Origin: Glycine soja | Lineage: Eukaryota > Streptophyta > Magnoliopsida > Fabales > Fabaceae | Direction of reading: 5' to 3' | Length of the DNA stretch: 64,000 bases | Assembly: GCF_004193775.1 (NCBI RefSeq) | Contig: NC_041016.1 | Coordinates: forward strand, 41,312,022-41,376,021 | Part shown: piece after piece, positions 24,177 through 36,599 of the stretch | Numbering within the stretch: position 1 is the stretch's first letter | Layout of the letters: every line of letters begins with the position of its first letter | Notes under the pieces: model-generated | The model's input: only the letters and a program-made list of their open reading frames with translations | What the model was told of the DNA's origin: nothing | Database searches by the model: none | Program-made: the position numbers and the translations under genes

Positions 24177-24640
24177 TTTAATGGTCCGTTAAAACTTTAA
24201 TTGAATTTTAAGTTATCATGATTGTGAATAACATGTTTTCTGAACTTTCTATCTGGCAATCTCTAATTTGTATTTTCAAATCTTACTTGTTCTATCTACC
24301 CGATATATTTGAATTCATAACATTTTCATAGGTCGATTTCTTCAAAGATGGTTTTATAACCATTAATATAAGCATGGTCTGTCGATATTTATTTTAACAA
24401 TTGAACAAATAAGGATTTTGAAATATAGTGCAATAGTTAAGGTGACATCGGATAAGCCACAGAACTAAAATCTCAGGATACTTGCATACAAAATAAGATT
24501 AAAATTTAAACAAAAGTTCTGATCAGAGTTCTAAAACAACACCACCACAACAGAATTAAAGGTAGGAGCCAATGTACGATATACAAATAGCAAGGCAAAA
24601 TAAATTGTTCAACATAGCTTGAAAACAACCAAATGCACTA

Positions 24641-27094
24641 AATTGCGTCATGTTTTTTTAATTTGTTGGATGAAAGCTGTGCAGGTGAAATTTGAGAGGT
24701 CCTTGCCTCATCATCACAATCTTGAAATGTCTGCCGCTTTGTAGGCGTCAAGGGGAGTCCAAGCAGTGGATCATGGTCTGCTGTCACAGAGAGGGATTGC
24801 TGGATAAAACAAATAGCAACGAATAAGTTGAATGCTAAGTTGAAAGTCATGAAGTGTCAAAATGCAAGAATTGCAAGAAAGATCATATTAAAAAATGAGA
24901 GCAGTCATCAAAACTCACAGATTCATGTTGAGAAGAATGATTGGAATCAGAAACCGGGATATCCATTTTTGAAGATGTCTGAATAAGACATACATTGAAG
25001 ATAACACAACCCATGGAAAACAAATAAATATGAATAGAATACATACTTTACACAACAGTTAATGTCAAATAACTTACATTGAACATTACCTCAGCATCAG
25101 CTAGCATATCCATCACAACATTTATTAAGCTCGAGTCAGCTGAACACTTCAAAACAACATAATTCCTGAACTTGGGTTGCACCTTTATCTTGAAAGCAAG
25201 TTCATAACCCAGCAGCTTATCAAGTGCTTGGGGTGAAGCATTCAAATCAACATCACCATCCTTGTTCAAAGAGAATAATTGTATTACACAAACAAAAAAT
25301 AACATATCAAACATAAACAGTTACGGTTGAATCCAAAAACACACTTCAATTTTAAGCTTATTAACTGCATCAGCTGATTGACCAATTAATTCACTGCATT
25401 CACGGTCCCAAAGCAGCAATTTTGTGCTTTCATTTCCCTGGTTGATCATCACCTCAAGCCTATACCTGCTACCATATGCACCAATAGTAAAAAAATGATG
25501 AAGGCATGAAAAATACACAACATTTTAAAATATCACAATTACCTAAGCATAGCTTCCTTATTGTATTTGTTGCATGCACATGTAAAGGGCGCTATCTCTA
25601 CATCACTTTTTTTATGGCACTGAATGCAAGTTGTATAACACCATGAATGATTGTCCAGAACAATCCTAGTAATTGTGTCAATAGTGACAAACAATTTCCT
25701 ATGTGAAACAACATACACATCAAATAAAAAAGCTTCAGATAATGCATGACAAAGAATTAAAATCTATATAAGATCATTACTTAAGGGATGGTGTTTATGT
25801 CAGCAATAGTCTTTGCCTCAGCCTTGCCAAAGAATGATTCTTTTGATGATAATTGGATAGAACCTGAAAGTTGTGTACTCCCTTCACCATGGGATTTAAA
25901 ACCTGACCGGGCCTCAATGCCCAACTCTGCAAGCCTACAAATATAGAATGAACAACAAAAATAAGACAAAAAATGATCAACATATATTACATAACACATA
26001 CAAAAAATACCGTTCATTGAATTCTTGAATCTCCATCACGGGCTGGTTAATAATTAACTTTGAAGCCTTGAAAGAATTGTTGATCGATGCGGGATAAGAT
26101 CCTAAATCATTTAAAAAACATAATCATAACATACAATAGCATAAAGAGAGAAATCAATAAATTCAAGATGAGGATATACCCTGCGCTTCCTTGATCCTAC
26201 AATGGCTCAATAGAACTGTAATTGGGCCATCACCTTCATAATCATCTAAGAACTTCAAAAACTGCAAGCAATAATCATCCCACAAAGTGCAAGATAGCAA
26301 TTGCTGGCTATCAGAAACAAATAGTTATGAGACAATCAGTTATTAATAATAATATAATCATGGCCACAACTTGACAAAGCATATCGCACAAATTGTCACC
26401 AAGAATCGAACTTTACCTCAAGTCCTTTAGTTTGAAGACTACCCTTCTACCTTTTTCCTGAAACTTGGCGAAAGACAACCTCCTCCACAACACCAATAAC
26501 ATCTAAAGCAAGTAGGAAAATCAGGGAATGTTATTTAATTCCAAAAAGAACAAAACTTTCAAAATAAACTCAATTGCAAAAATATAAGTTAACATACCAA
26601 CCAATAGTCCACGTTCAAACTGGCCAGCCACAACATCTGCAAATCCAGCAAACCTGTATTTTCTAAAAGGGATGTCCCCTAGAACACACTCCCTCACAAC
26701 AGTAACCCTAATAAACACCAATTTAAATTGATGATCACACACTCTGTACTGACCATTGTTTTTTAGCACTTTAAAATTGTGCATGACATAAGTACAATTT
26801 TCTTTCAAGTCCATTTTTTTTTACTTCAATTGGTCTTGTTCACAAACAGCGTGGATCTCATCACCCTGGATTGCATTAAGGTTACAATACAATGAACTGA
26901 ACAATAAGTAATAAGTAATAAACCTACAAAAAAAACACAAAATTTAAGCATACATCGCAGTCCACAAACACCATTTCAGCTTGCTCAGATTTGTTAGGAG
27001 TGCCAATAAACCATAGATCACTGATCCTCACACTAAGTTTAAGAGTTTCTTTTGAGCCATCGATGGTCTTTATCTTGTCTGGAGAACGTGCCAT
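24641..27094 (-). pseudogene. Replication protein A 70-kDa-like gene of the complete Helitron
   Basis: The start codon is at 27092-27094 (MARSPDKIKTIDGSKETLKL). Exon-like blocks: 27094-26954; 26866-26590 (DLKENCTYVMHNFKV...); about 26505-26410 (DVIGVVEEVVFRQVSGK); 26310-26180 (WDDYCLQFLKFLDDYEGDGP); 26100-26015; 25935-25790; 25696-25545 with a zinc finger C-x2-C...C-x-C (TTCIQCHK...FTCAC); 25470-25345 (RLEVMINQGNESTKLLLWDR); 25262-25075; and a tail ending KKHDAI at 24641. This covers the OB folds and zinc-binding C-terminal domain of RPA70. Damage: a TAA after QDQLK (about 26822) and an extra A giving a frameshift after VSGK (about 26450). RPA would coat single-stranded Helitron intermediates; that role is inferred. 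Confidence 0.8.
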
Positions 27095-27729
27095 AATACT
27101 GCAAAAAAAAAAACAACTAAACCACCATCAAAACAGAAACACGATAAGCTAAGAAAAAATCCAAAACCTCGTTCAACACACAAAAATGAGAAGCTAACAT
27201 GCATGTAAGAAAACACACATGAAAACAGTACCAGAACAGAACAACAGAAGTACACGAACAGACAAACACGATAACCAAACATGCAAACCAAACATCATCC
27301 AACACAACAAAATGAAAAAATTAGATGCATCTAACAAAACAAACATGAAAACAGCACAGAAACAAAAGCCAAAAACCCGAAAGGTAATATGCATGTAAGA
27401 AAAGAAAAGCCAAAAAACCATAAGCTAACATCGAATGTAAGAAAACATACATCAAAACAGCACCAAGCAGAACCCAAATTAAGCTAGTATGTATCTGGAA
27501 AAATGAAAAGCAAAAACACGCAAACTGAAGAATGAAATGCAAGAAACCACGTAAAGAGGCAAAGGCCAGCACATGCACAACATGCAAAATAAAACACGTG
27601 TAAATGCCACAATCAGCAAAATTAAACACCTGTAAGCATCAGAAAAGTGGAAAATTAAGGGCTAAAAGACCAAAAAACCAAGGAAATGGACAGCTGTCAC
27701 AATCTTAGACAGGGGTATTTTAGGAATTT

Positions 27730-27762
27730 CCAGAGGGTTCTCTTTTATAGATAGTATATAGA
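27730..27762 (-). other. Helitron 5' terminus
   Basis: The minus strand starts TCTATATACTATCTATAAAA at 27762, followed by GAGAACCCTCTGG. The TC start is preceded by A, and the TCTATA(N) start is typical of plant Helitrons. Confidence 0.85.
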
Positions 27763-28452
27763 TACTAAGTTAGTAAGTTACGCCTGAGTGTATTTTAAGG
27801 AAATTTATACTTATAATTTATTAATCTATTCATTTAGCTAACCCCATATATATGAGTGAGAGGATTTAATGTAACGTAACTACTTAAAAAGTCACCTGAC
27901 TTCTTAAAATTAAATCTTGATTGTTCATATTTAGTTATATGGTTAAGATTTAATCATCTCATTCTCATATAAGATATCTCTCTCTTATATGATATGTCCT
28001 CTCTCTATATATACACTAATTGGTCATAAACAACCACATAAATAAACTGAAACTAAACTTTAACCAAAAATCTTAAAGTTATAGTTTATAAATCTTTCCT
28101 TCACTTATATGCTATTCATTATTATTAAACAATGATATTTGATTTGTCAAATACATCAATATCATATACTCTTTTATGTGTATGATTCAATATTCTTATT
28201 CTTACATGATATAAAATTTCACCTCATACTTATACTCCAATAACAATTTTTTAATTATGTAAATTATATATAAATTTCTTACTATATATGAGGGACATAA
28301 TTTTCACACAATAATATTTTTTAACATCAATTTTGTATACCTATTTAATTAAGAAAAAAGTATCAAGAAGTGTAAATGTTAATTTATTATTTAAAGTTGT
28401 AATAATAGTATAGAGAAAGTTATCTACAAAAGTCACATCATCCTATTTGCAG

Positions 28453-30648
28453 GAAGAATATGGAGTCAGGCTCGGCAGGTGTTTCTACCCATGTCCTATT
28501 TTTATGGCGAAAGGTTCATAGGTCCTATAAATACACTTGTTTTATCTCTTAGAAGAGAGCTGTATACCCTTCCTTATAATCTCCTCGACTAGAATCAAGC
28601 TAAAAATTCATGTGCCAAGGTAGTGAGTTGTATTTGTGTATACATGTATTTTTCTCTCTTTATTTCATTTTAATATATATGCACACTAATACAAAAAATC
28701 ATCTTTAATTATATCTACCTTAATTAATTAAACAAAAACTAGAAATAAAAGAAAGATTAAATATTATATTAATAATATTATAGAATTCAATATATCTTCT
28801 TTTGTAAAACCTCTTCTTTAAATCTTGTGTAAAATCAATAGTTGAAAATTAAGAAACTATAAAATAATGTCAACAAATATTTAATTAATAATAAATATGA
28901 AACACAATGTGTTAAACCCAATTGAAAAATATAAATATTTTAAAAAATAATAATAATAAGATAAATGAAATTATTTCTTATTTGTATTTATCCTTGTCTC
29001 AAAATTGAATTAAAGTAAAAAAAAATGTTAGTATTTGACTATTTAGAAACAAACGATGGAATAAAAAATAACCGTGTATATATAAATGTTTACATGAATT
29101 GATCAAATAGTTTTTCTGTTTTAGAAAACTCAAAGTGAGATATGAAAAAACATTCGAATAGTACCTTACAGAGAAAGAATAAAAGGGAGTTTGTTCTTTG
29201 CTTCTATGTATTTATAGGTGAGTTGATTAGGAATGTTCATGAGTTGGGTTGGATTGCATTTAGCTAAAAAGATCAAATTGTGCCAATTTTAATTAATAAT
29301 TTTTTTTTGATACTAATGCAATGTTTTATTTTAAATTATATCGATATAATTTGATTTATCCTCATGATAAAATATTGTGTCACCTTACTTAATCTCTTGT
29401 CACTTTAACGTGTCAATAACGTGTCACTTTAGCAATAATATGTGACAACAAAGTTAATATTTGACTTTAGATAGTCAATTAATGGAAGAATCAAAATTGT
29501 TTATTTTGAAAAAAATAAGAGGATTACATGTCTTGATTTAGAAATAGAAGAACCAAAATCACGAATTTAAAATTATAGAGTGATCAAAATTACAGTTTAA
29601 CATTATTAATTAAAATGTTATGATTATGATCAATTACCATAATTAAGCATTTCAAAATTAAATAATCACCTTAATTATCATAAATACGTGTTTTTATGAA
29701 TAAAATAAAATAAAATAATTTAGTGACATTTATTAGGAGAGAAAATGGATGTGATATTTCACACCACATCTGTTTATGTGGCAAAACCTTTGTTATAAAA
29801 ATTATGTTTATTACATCTACAGTTATCTTTATTAATATAGTTTATATTTCTTTGGAATTAAAAATAGAAAAAGTAATATTTATATATCAGTTAGAAAAAT
29901 TCCTAAGATACATTTGCCTAAAATAAATATTTGCTAGAATTTCTAAATTTACTTTAAATTAGAATAAAAATATATGTTATTGTGATTAATTAATTTGAAT
30001 GAAAATATATAATTATATTATTAATTAAAATGCTCTAATCATGATCGGTTATTGTAATTGAGTATTTCATAATTAAATTACCACCTTAACTACCATAAAT
30101 ATGTATTTTGAATAATTAAAATAAAACAAAATTATTTAGTGGCATTTTAGAGAAAAAGAAATGAATTTGGTATGACCACGTGACATTTGCCTACATGGAA
30201 AATCTTCATCTATAATATATTATTAATAATTGATTAATGTTAACAAAATTGTTAGATTTGAAAATAATTTTGGAGATTGATGTTACAATTGATATTAACA
30301 AAATATTATCTTGCGTAAATTTCATTAAGAAAGGGAGTTATTTAAACATAAATGTGATAGTGAAATAAATCTAATTGACTTAAAAAGAAAATAAATTATG
30401 AATCTTATTATTAAGAAAATATGAGTTAATTATAATATAGTATAGACTAATTATTGTAGGAAGATAGGTCTCATCCAAGCTCAATGATTCAAAATATTTT
30501 ATGGGATTATTTTCACAGTATAGGAGAATCTCTTTTCATGCACTGACCTTTTTCTAAGCTAAGACAGAAAGCTCTTTGTCATGTAATGAAGCATATACAC
30601 TACAAGGATGAAAACACAAACTACATTTGTATTGCTACCGTTAGTAAG
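28453..30648 (+). pseudogene. Cyclase exon block 2 (two exons with stops)
   Basis: Exon 28453-28619 encodes RMWSQARQVFLPMSYFYGER through LYTLPYNLLD, then TAG (28590) where the family has W (DWNQAR), then NQAKNSCAK. The MWCYCR-type motif is changed to MWSQAR. Exon 30460-30648 encodes EDRSHPSSMIQNILWDYF, with TGA at 30544 where the family has W (MHWP), then [20 protein letters not shown]. Both exons keep GT/AG borders. Confidence 0.88.
29625..30210. repeat. Diverged direct duplication in a cyclase intron, offset about 416 bp
   Basis: 29625-29800 and 30035-30210 share, with many differences, ATTACCATAATT-AAGCATTTC, CACCTTAATTATCATAAATA, AAAATAATTTAGTGACATTT and a CCACATCTGTTTATGTGGCA-like end. 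Confidence 0.65.
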
Positions 30649-32077
30649 GTAATTGTATTTATCTATATGGAAGAATTGATTATTATTCATACTATTATTC
30701 GTGTTTATTCACTATATCATAATTGATCTTATAGTTAGGATAATTTGGAAAACATAATAAAGTATTGTCCTAATTATTGTATATAAAAAAATTATACCAG
30801 TGATTAAGAATGTCTAAATAATTTAGAAAACTAATGATTATAACAATCACTGAAACAAATCATGACTACTATATTCAAATTAGTGTAAGAAGATTTAGAC
30901 TTATCCAATGATTCTTACCCTAAAGTACTATATAATCATAATTTTTCTCATTACCTCTTCAAATTGGTGTAAGAGATTTCAAATGTCCAACTTGTCGAGT
31001 AGAAATAAAAAGGATCATGTCCCAACAACTTAGTGAAAATGTCTAGGAACTACGTATGAGTGAAAACATAAGAAGAATGAAGATTTCCTTGAATAATTTC
31101 ATTGTCTCTCATAATGTCATGTGTTTTTTTTTTCTCAAAAATCATAATTATATAAGGAACATGTGGTGTTGTATATAAAAGTTATAACAACTCATATTGT
31201 GTGTTAAGGGATAGAGCACACCTAATTTTTTAAGAGGTAATGGGAAGAGTGAACAACTATATTTTAGTATGGATAGTGTACGTCATATAACTTGGCGATT
31301 TAAAAATGGTATTAAACAATATATTTACCCTTACCCAACGATTCCTCATCTTTCTTGTATCTTTGCTACTAGCATCATGGTGCTTGCATCATCTTGAGCA
31401 ACAACCTTTATTTTCTTACCCCTTTACTTTAATAATGTTGCATTCTATAAGAACCACTATATCAATGATGTACTCTCAAACTACACTCTCATTTTAGCAC
31501 AAGTTTTAATAAGCTAGATTAGGAAAAAAGGAAACTCATTCTCAAAAGATTTAACATCTCTTGATATAAAATATGTGTTGTTTTAGGTGTACTCCATGAA
31601 CATGTATTGTTTACTTTGACAAGCAAACTTATTATCCTTCATTCCCTAGTTGACCAGACAAAAATAGTTGTCCATTGATCACCTTATATGGAGTCGCCCC
31701 ATTCAATCGCGGCATTAGTGCTCTACTTATTACATATATAGTGCTAAGATTGTAGAAATAGAGAAACAGAAGAAGGAGATGTTGAATTGTGGTTCTTAAA
31801 ATTTTTCATACTGCTTGCATTAAATACCATATCATCCGATAAAAATGGACTTAACATGACACAACATGAAACAAACAATATAAGGCCTTAATTTCCGCAC
31901 TCCATATCTTGTGACAATGATCATAAATGCTTTTGTGCAATTAAGTACTATGTAGTTTGCTTTTGGCACACCTAACCTTTTTCATTGAATCATTTCTCTT
32001 TCATACTTTTTGAATAATCTTATGATGAATATTCATTTATTCACTACAAGATGGATCAAAACATCAGAGCACCAAGT
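30649..32077. other. Cyclase intron DNA without recognisable genes
   Basis: AT-rich, no coding similarity I can defend. A 63-codon frame at 31306-31497 looks like chance. Confidence 0.5.
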
Positions 32078-32520
32078 GTTACATGTAACACCTCTGATCA
32101 TTGACATCTCAGAGGCTCATACTCTATGATTCTTCACATTATTACACTTTCTCATCTTTTTTGTTGGTCAAAATCCTCTGTAAGTAGTCTTTTTCGAGAT
32201 CTTGGTGATCTCCACAACTACTTTTAAGATCAATGACTATCCCCACAAATCAACACGAGACTTTTTAGCATCTTTTGTCCTCACTCTCATGCGTCTTGTG
32301 AAACTTTCCAAAAGGTCATCCATCCTGTAACTACTCCAAGCCAAACACACAAAATTTTAGAATTTATAAGTGATAGGCTATCAAAAAGTAGATGTATCTT
32401 GTTGGTATAGGTAATGTCAATTAATTTTATTAATTTATCCTCAATTGTACATTCACATACTTGTACAACCTCTAGATTCATTTCATTTCGATGTGATTCT
32501 CCTGGGATGTTATATTACAT
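32078..32520 (-). mobile_element. Inverted Cassandra/TRIM-like LTR with 5S-like segment
   Basis: On the minus strand it runs from about 32515 (GGATGTAATATAACATCCCA) through TACCTATACCAACAAGATAC, TGGAGTAGTTACAGGATGGA and TGACCTTTTGG to TGTTACA near 32078. It is a diverged relative of the LTR at 10788-11127, in the opposite orientation. The 5S-like segment is at about 32285-32350. It lies in a cyclase intron. Confidence 0.6.
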
Positions 32521-32639
32521 CCTTACAAACCTAACACTTGACCAATATCATATTTTAGTACAGACAAAACTAGTCAGACGCTCTTTGTATGAAAACATTA
32601 AGATATTATTGTAAAAACATAATATTCTATTTGCATAAA

Positions 32640-34140
32640 TAAAAAAATTTGAATCCTAATTTGCCTTATGACTTAACAAAGATGAATTCACCTAAGAAGG
32701 AGATTGGAATGTTGACTTGAAATATTAGTCCACAAGAAACATTGAGGATATGTCTATGTTTTCTTTCAACCAAACCATTTTGTTAGTGGTTCATGTACAT
32801 GATGTTTGAAAACATAATTTCACGCTCAAGTAGTTGTATTTTTAAACATGTGAATTCTTTTCTGATATCACTGAAAATTTTCATTTACTTATCATATTGT
32901 GGTTCTATTAAAGCAATGGAATTCAACAAAACTCATGATAACTTTCTTTTATCAAGCAATAAGTAGGTCCAAATTACTTGAGAAAAATCATCTACTATAA
33001 TTAAGAAATAATAAGCATCACAAGAGAATGGAGTTTTATAAGATCCTTACAAATCATTATGAATCAATTCAAAGCTATTGACAATATAATTTCTCAAGGG
33101 AAACTTGTCACTATTTTTCTTTTCCCTTTTGACACATATCACATGATTATTTTCAAGAACATTATTTTTACTACTAACATTTAAGATTAACTAAAAAAAC
33201 TTCAAACAAGGATGTCTAGTGCGTTGATTCTAAATATCAAACAAAGACGATGCACCAACTTTATATGCTTTCTCATGCCAAAGTCGTCTAAAACAATAAA
33301 GCCCATATCTCCATTCCCAAACTCCAATTAGCATCCTCAAGGTGAAATCATGAATAAAATGGAGAGAGTTTATGAAATAAATTATACATCTATCAATTAG
33401 AACTTTGAGATTGAGTTTCAATTCATTCTAAGCATGTGTACAACATACTACATAACCATCTTTCAATAATTACAATGCCTTCCTTATTTGTCACAACTTC
33501 TCTCCATTTGGCAATCACACATGGATCCTTAAATAGCTTTTAGCATAAGCATTAAATTTGCAATCATGTGAGTTGGTGCTTTTGTCCCAAAAACCAACAT
33601 TGTTTCTTTACCTATCATTATTTCAACACTTTTGCAATTGTTCAACATATCTACAAAAATTTATCATTGCTTATTGCGCAAGTCTGTGAGTCCTCCTTGC
33701 ATTGATTGTTGAGGCAATTGTCAATCATGTGATTTGGTGCCTTTGTCCCAAAAACCAATATTATTTCTTTACCTATCATTCTTTCAACACTTTTGCAATT
33801 GTTCAACATATCTACAAAAATTTATCATTGCTTATTGCACAAGTCTGTGAGTCCTCCTTGCATCGATTGTTGAGGCAATTGTCCCTCCAATGAAATTTTG
33901 GATAGCATACTCATGAATAGTCATCCCTCCATCATGTAGGTAGCCAGGTAGGTTATGTTGGATTTAACCTGTTTCTTATGACTCAGCTCGGTTATTGAAC
34001 TTATTAGGTGGTTGCATCCATTGAGTTGTTGTTTGAACTTAAATTATATGGAGATGACATTTTCTTCATTGTGTCTAATTATTCTAATTCACACTTTTTT
34101 TTTCTTTTTTTTTCCATCTTTGATCCTTTTTTTTTAAAAA
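32640..34140 (-). pseudogene. Degenerate antisense Copia retrotransposon remnant
   Basis: On the minus strand, 32790-32730 reads QNGLVERKHRHILNV, the Copia integrase motif after PQ. LWHEKAYKVGASS (about 33290-33240) resembles the pre-integrase LWH region. 34030-33890 looks like a broken gag (many stops). No LTRs could be assigned. The frame is destroyed throughout. Confidence 0.55.
33561..33880. repeat. Tandem duplication, unit about 160 bp
   Basis: Copies at about 33561-33720 and 33721-33880 share CAATTGTTCAACATATCTAC, AAAAATTTATCATTGCTTAT and GTCTGTGAGTCCTCCTTGCA with few differences. It lies inside the antisense Copia remnant. Confidence 0.9.
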
Positions 34141-34965
34141 AAATTAGCACTTATTCTTGGTCAAAGATTGGATGGATATAGTACCACATTGAAATGGAAG
34201 AAATGATTATTTTCAAATTGATATTCACAAATTTATATACATCATTTATCTATAAGTAAAGCCTAGGAAAACAAGGAAATAATGAATCCTAATTCATCTC
34301 ATAATTAAGGTAACTAATAATGTCTAAATAATTATGTGATTATGGTAATTAGAAAAACCTAAATCATATTCCTAATTAAAGTAACTAAGAAAGATAATAA
34401 TTACAATAAATCATGGAATAGTGATATGATTAATGATCTTAACATTAATAAAAACACAATCAAATTGAATTAAGATAGAATTAGAATTTTCTTTATTAGT
34501 GTTAGCATTTGCATATTAGTCTTATATCATGTTATGAATCATTGGCTTTTAAAGCTCATATTATTAAGTTAATACAAAAATAATTATAAGTTCAAGTCTA
34601 TATTTAATCATAGAATACATTTGCACATTAGATGATATGTACGTATCATAATTCAACCATTTTAACACAAAAATGTAACTAAGGAACATAGACATATCTC
34701 CTACTTGTCCAAAGTGATAAAGATGGGAAAAAAAATCTCCCTTGATTTCTTCTTATCTCAAGATTTTATTTGTCTTACTTATTTCAATTTTATAATGTAT
34801 AATTGTCTTAGTCTTGACTGTAATGTAGTTGAATTAGATTTAATATAATCAAAATATTTCAAAAAGCACTAGAATGCAAATTATCTCTCATAGCATTATG
34901 TTTAATTTCTTAGTAATTTGAATAAAGACAATCAAAATACCAAATTGACAAGCCCTCTAAAATAG

Positions 34966-36009
34966 GTATTAAACATGGTTTGTTGTTGGTTGGAGAACCC
35001 CAATTCCCAAGCATTTAAGCGTCACATTTCAAGAATCAAAGATGATCTCTGGGTGGCTGAGGATGGAATGAAAATGCAGGTTCTACATCAATTTTTTCTT
35101 TTCTCTTTCAACAATATGTTATCAAGTTTTATAGGAAAAATAAATTATTTTTTTTCTACAAAATTTGACAAATGCATGCACATTAACTTTAATTTAGATC
35201 TCTGATTAAAAATTAAGCTGCAAATTCTAATGAATGCAATTCAATGTCAGTCATATGGTGGTTCTCAATTATGGGACACGGTTCTTTCTATTCAAGCAAT
35301 CTTAGCTACTAATCTTAAGGATGAATATGGTTCCATGCTTAAGAAAGCAAATAATTTCATAAAATTCTCACAGGTATTGTATATTGATATAAAGTTGTTG
35401 AAAAAACTAAGATTATGAAATATTGATTATGATAAATGCAACGGCTGCATTTGAAGATTACAACAAATAGTTCTGGTACTCCAAGTGATTGGTATCGCCA
35501 CATTTCTAAAGGTGGTTGAAATTTCTCAACTATAGACAATGGTTGGCCAGTGTCAGATTGCACTAGAGAAGCCTTAAAGGTGATCATGAATGAGTTGGTT
35601 ATTAATTTCAATAAGAGCTTGATTTGTTAAACATTAGTGCCACTTCAATTAGGAAAAACATAGCCCTGGGAATGAAGTTCTCCATGATCTAAAGAACCAT
35701 ATACTTTACTATTTTGACTGAAGCTGAAGGTGACCTATAATTTTGGAAAGCAAATAATGTTCTTAGACTTGCAGAGAATTTTTCATTTGAAGCATAATAA
35801 TAGTGATTTGTATGCTTAAATAAAATTAATTAGATGATGGTTGAACTTTCAAATTATATTCAAACTTGAGTTAATAGATTCTTACATAATTTTTTTAATA
35901 CAAAGTTAATCATATTATTTAAATTGTTCATATCTTTTTTAGGAAACCATTTTATTATCAAAGGCATCATTTGATATTGTTGATAGAGGAATGGATGTAG
36001 AACAACTAT
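34966..36009 (+). pseudogene. Cyclase exon block 3, last exon cut by the Copia insertion
   Basis: Exons: 34966-35079 ([20 protein letters not shown] to VAEDGMKMQ); 35251-35373 (SYGGSQLWDTVLSIQAILAT to FIKFSQ); 35457-35579 (SDWYRHISKGG, then TGA at 35517 for the family W, then NFSTIDNGWPVSDCTREALK); 35943-36009 (ETILLSKASFDIVDRGMDVE, QL). The last exon stops exactly at the Copia LTR and resumes at 47171. Confidence 0.9.
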
Positions 36010-36574
36010 TGTTAGAACAAAGGAGAAAATGGGTGAAAGTTTGAAAAAAAAAGGCTTCAAGTCCCACATCGCTCAGGATAAACACTTGAATAGTGTTTCA
36101 CTCCCTATATATAGAGAGTCATTTTCTTCATTTTTCCTTGTCCCAGTTGAGAAGCATTTCCTCAACTTTTCTTTCTCCCTCCCATATTTCAGCCGATGCA
36201 TTTCCGGCAAACTTCTCCCTTTTTCTTCCTGTCGCTCTAAAATTTTGGTTGGCCATAAGAGTGACTTTTTAAGTCATATTTCCGGTTTTTAAGTCATATT
36301 TTCGGTTGGCTATAATAGTGACTTTTCAAGTCATATTTTCAGGTGGCTTTAGAGTGACTATTCAAGTCATACAAGAGGGTGTAATTCTAGAAAGGTTCCC
36401 TCAGTGCAGTGGGAATCTTATACAGTGATCTGAACTGTTTTATCCTGTGGACTTCATGGTTGATAGTCTGCTTGCACAATTTTTGACAGTGCCACGAAAC
36501 GTCTTAAAGAAAGCAACATTGTCCGCGACTCAGCCATTAATTTTTTCTGTTTGCTATAAATTATTGTTACAACA
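36010..36574 (+). repeat. Copia 5' LTR
   Basis: 565 bp, TG...CA. It contains internal direct repeats of about 30-50 bp built on GTGACTTTTCAAGTCATATT (36245-36375). The 3' copy has one more or differently spaced unit. Confidence 0.9.
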
Positions 36575-36599
36575 ATTTTAAGACGGTTTTGGTTCTGCT

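Larger units (their letters stand above)
14972..27762 (-). mobile_element. Helitron with both termini, carrying RPA-like, Rep/helicase and B3-like genes
   Basis: Read on the minus strand, it begins TCTATATACTATCTATAAAA at 27762 and ends ATCCACTAG at 14972. A 6-bp stem hairpin (CCTGTG/CACGGG with one G-T pair, loop CATGCA) lies 11 bp before the CTAG. It sits between A (14971) and T (27763), the AT target of Helitrons, with no target duplication. Length is 12,791 bp. Gene order 5' to 3' is RPA70-like, Rep/helicase, then a double-B3-like gene. All three coding regions carry stops, and the Rep nuclease core is missing, so the copy is not autonomous. It lies in an intron of the cyclase pseudogene. 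Confidence 0.9.

Noticed and set aside
27070..27629. Overlapping Cys/Phe/Val-rich minus-strand frames
   Set aside because: They lie in the Helitron 5' leader upstream of the RPA start, in biased A/C-rich DNA. Composition explains them.
31306..31497. Hydrophobic 63-codon frame in a cyclase intron
   Set aside because: No homology and no supporting context. Chance frame in AT-rich DNA.
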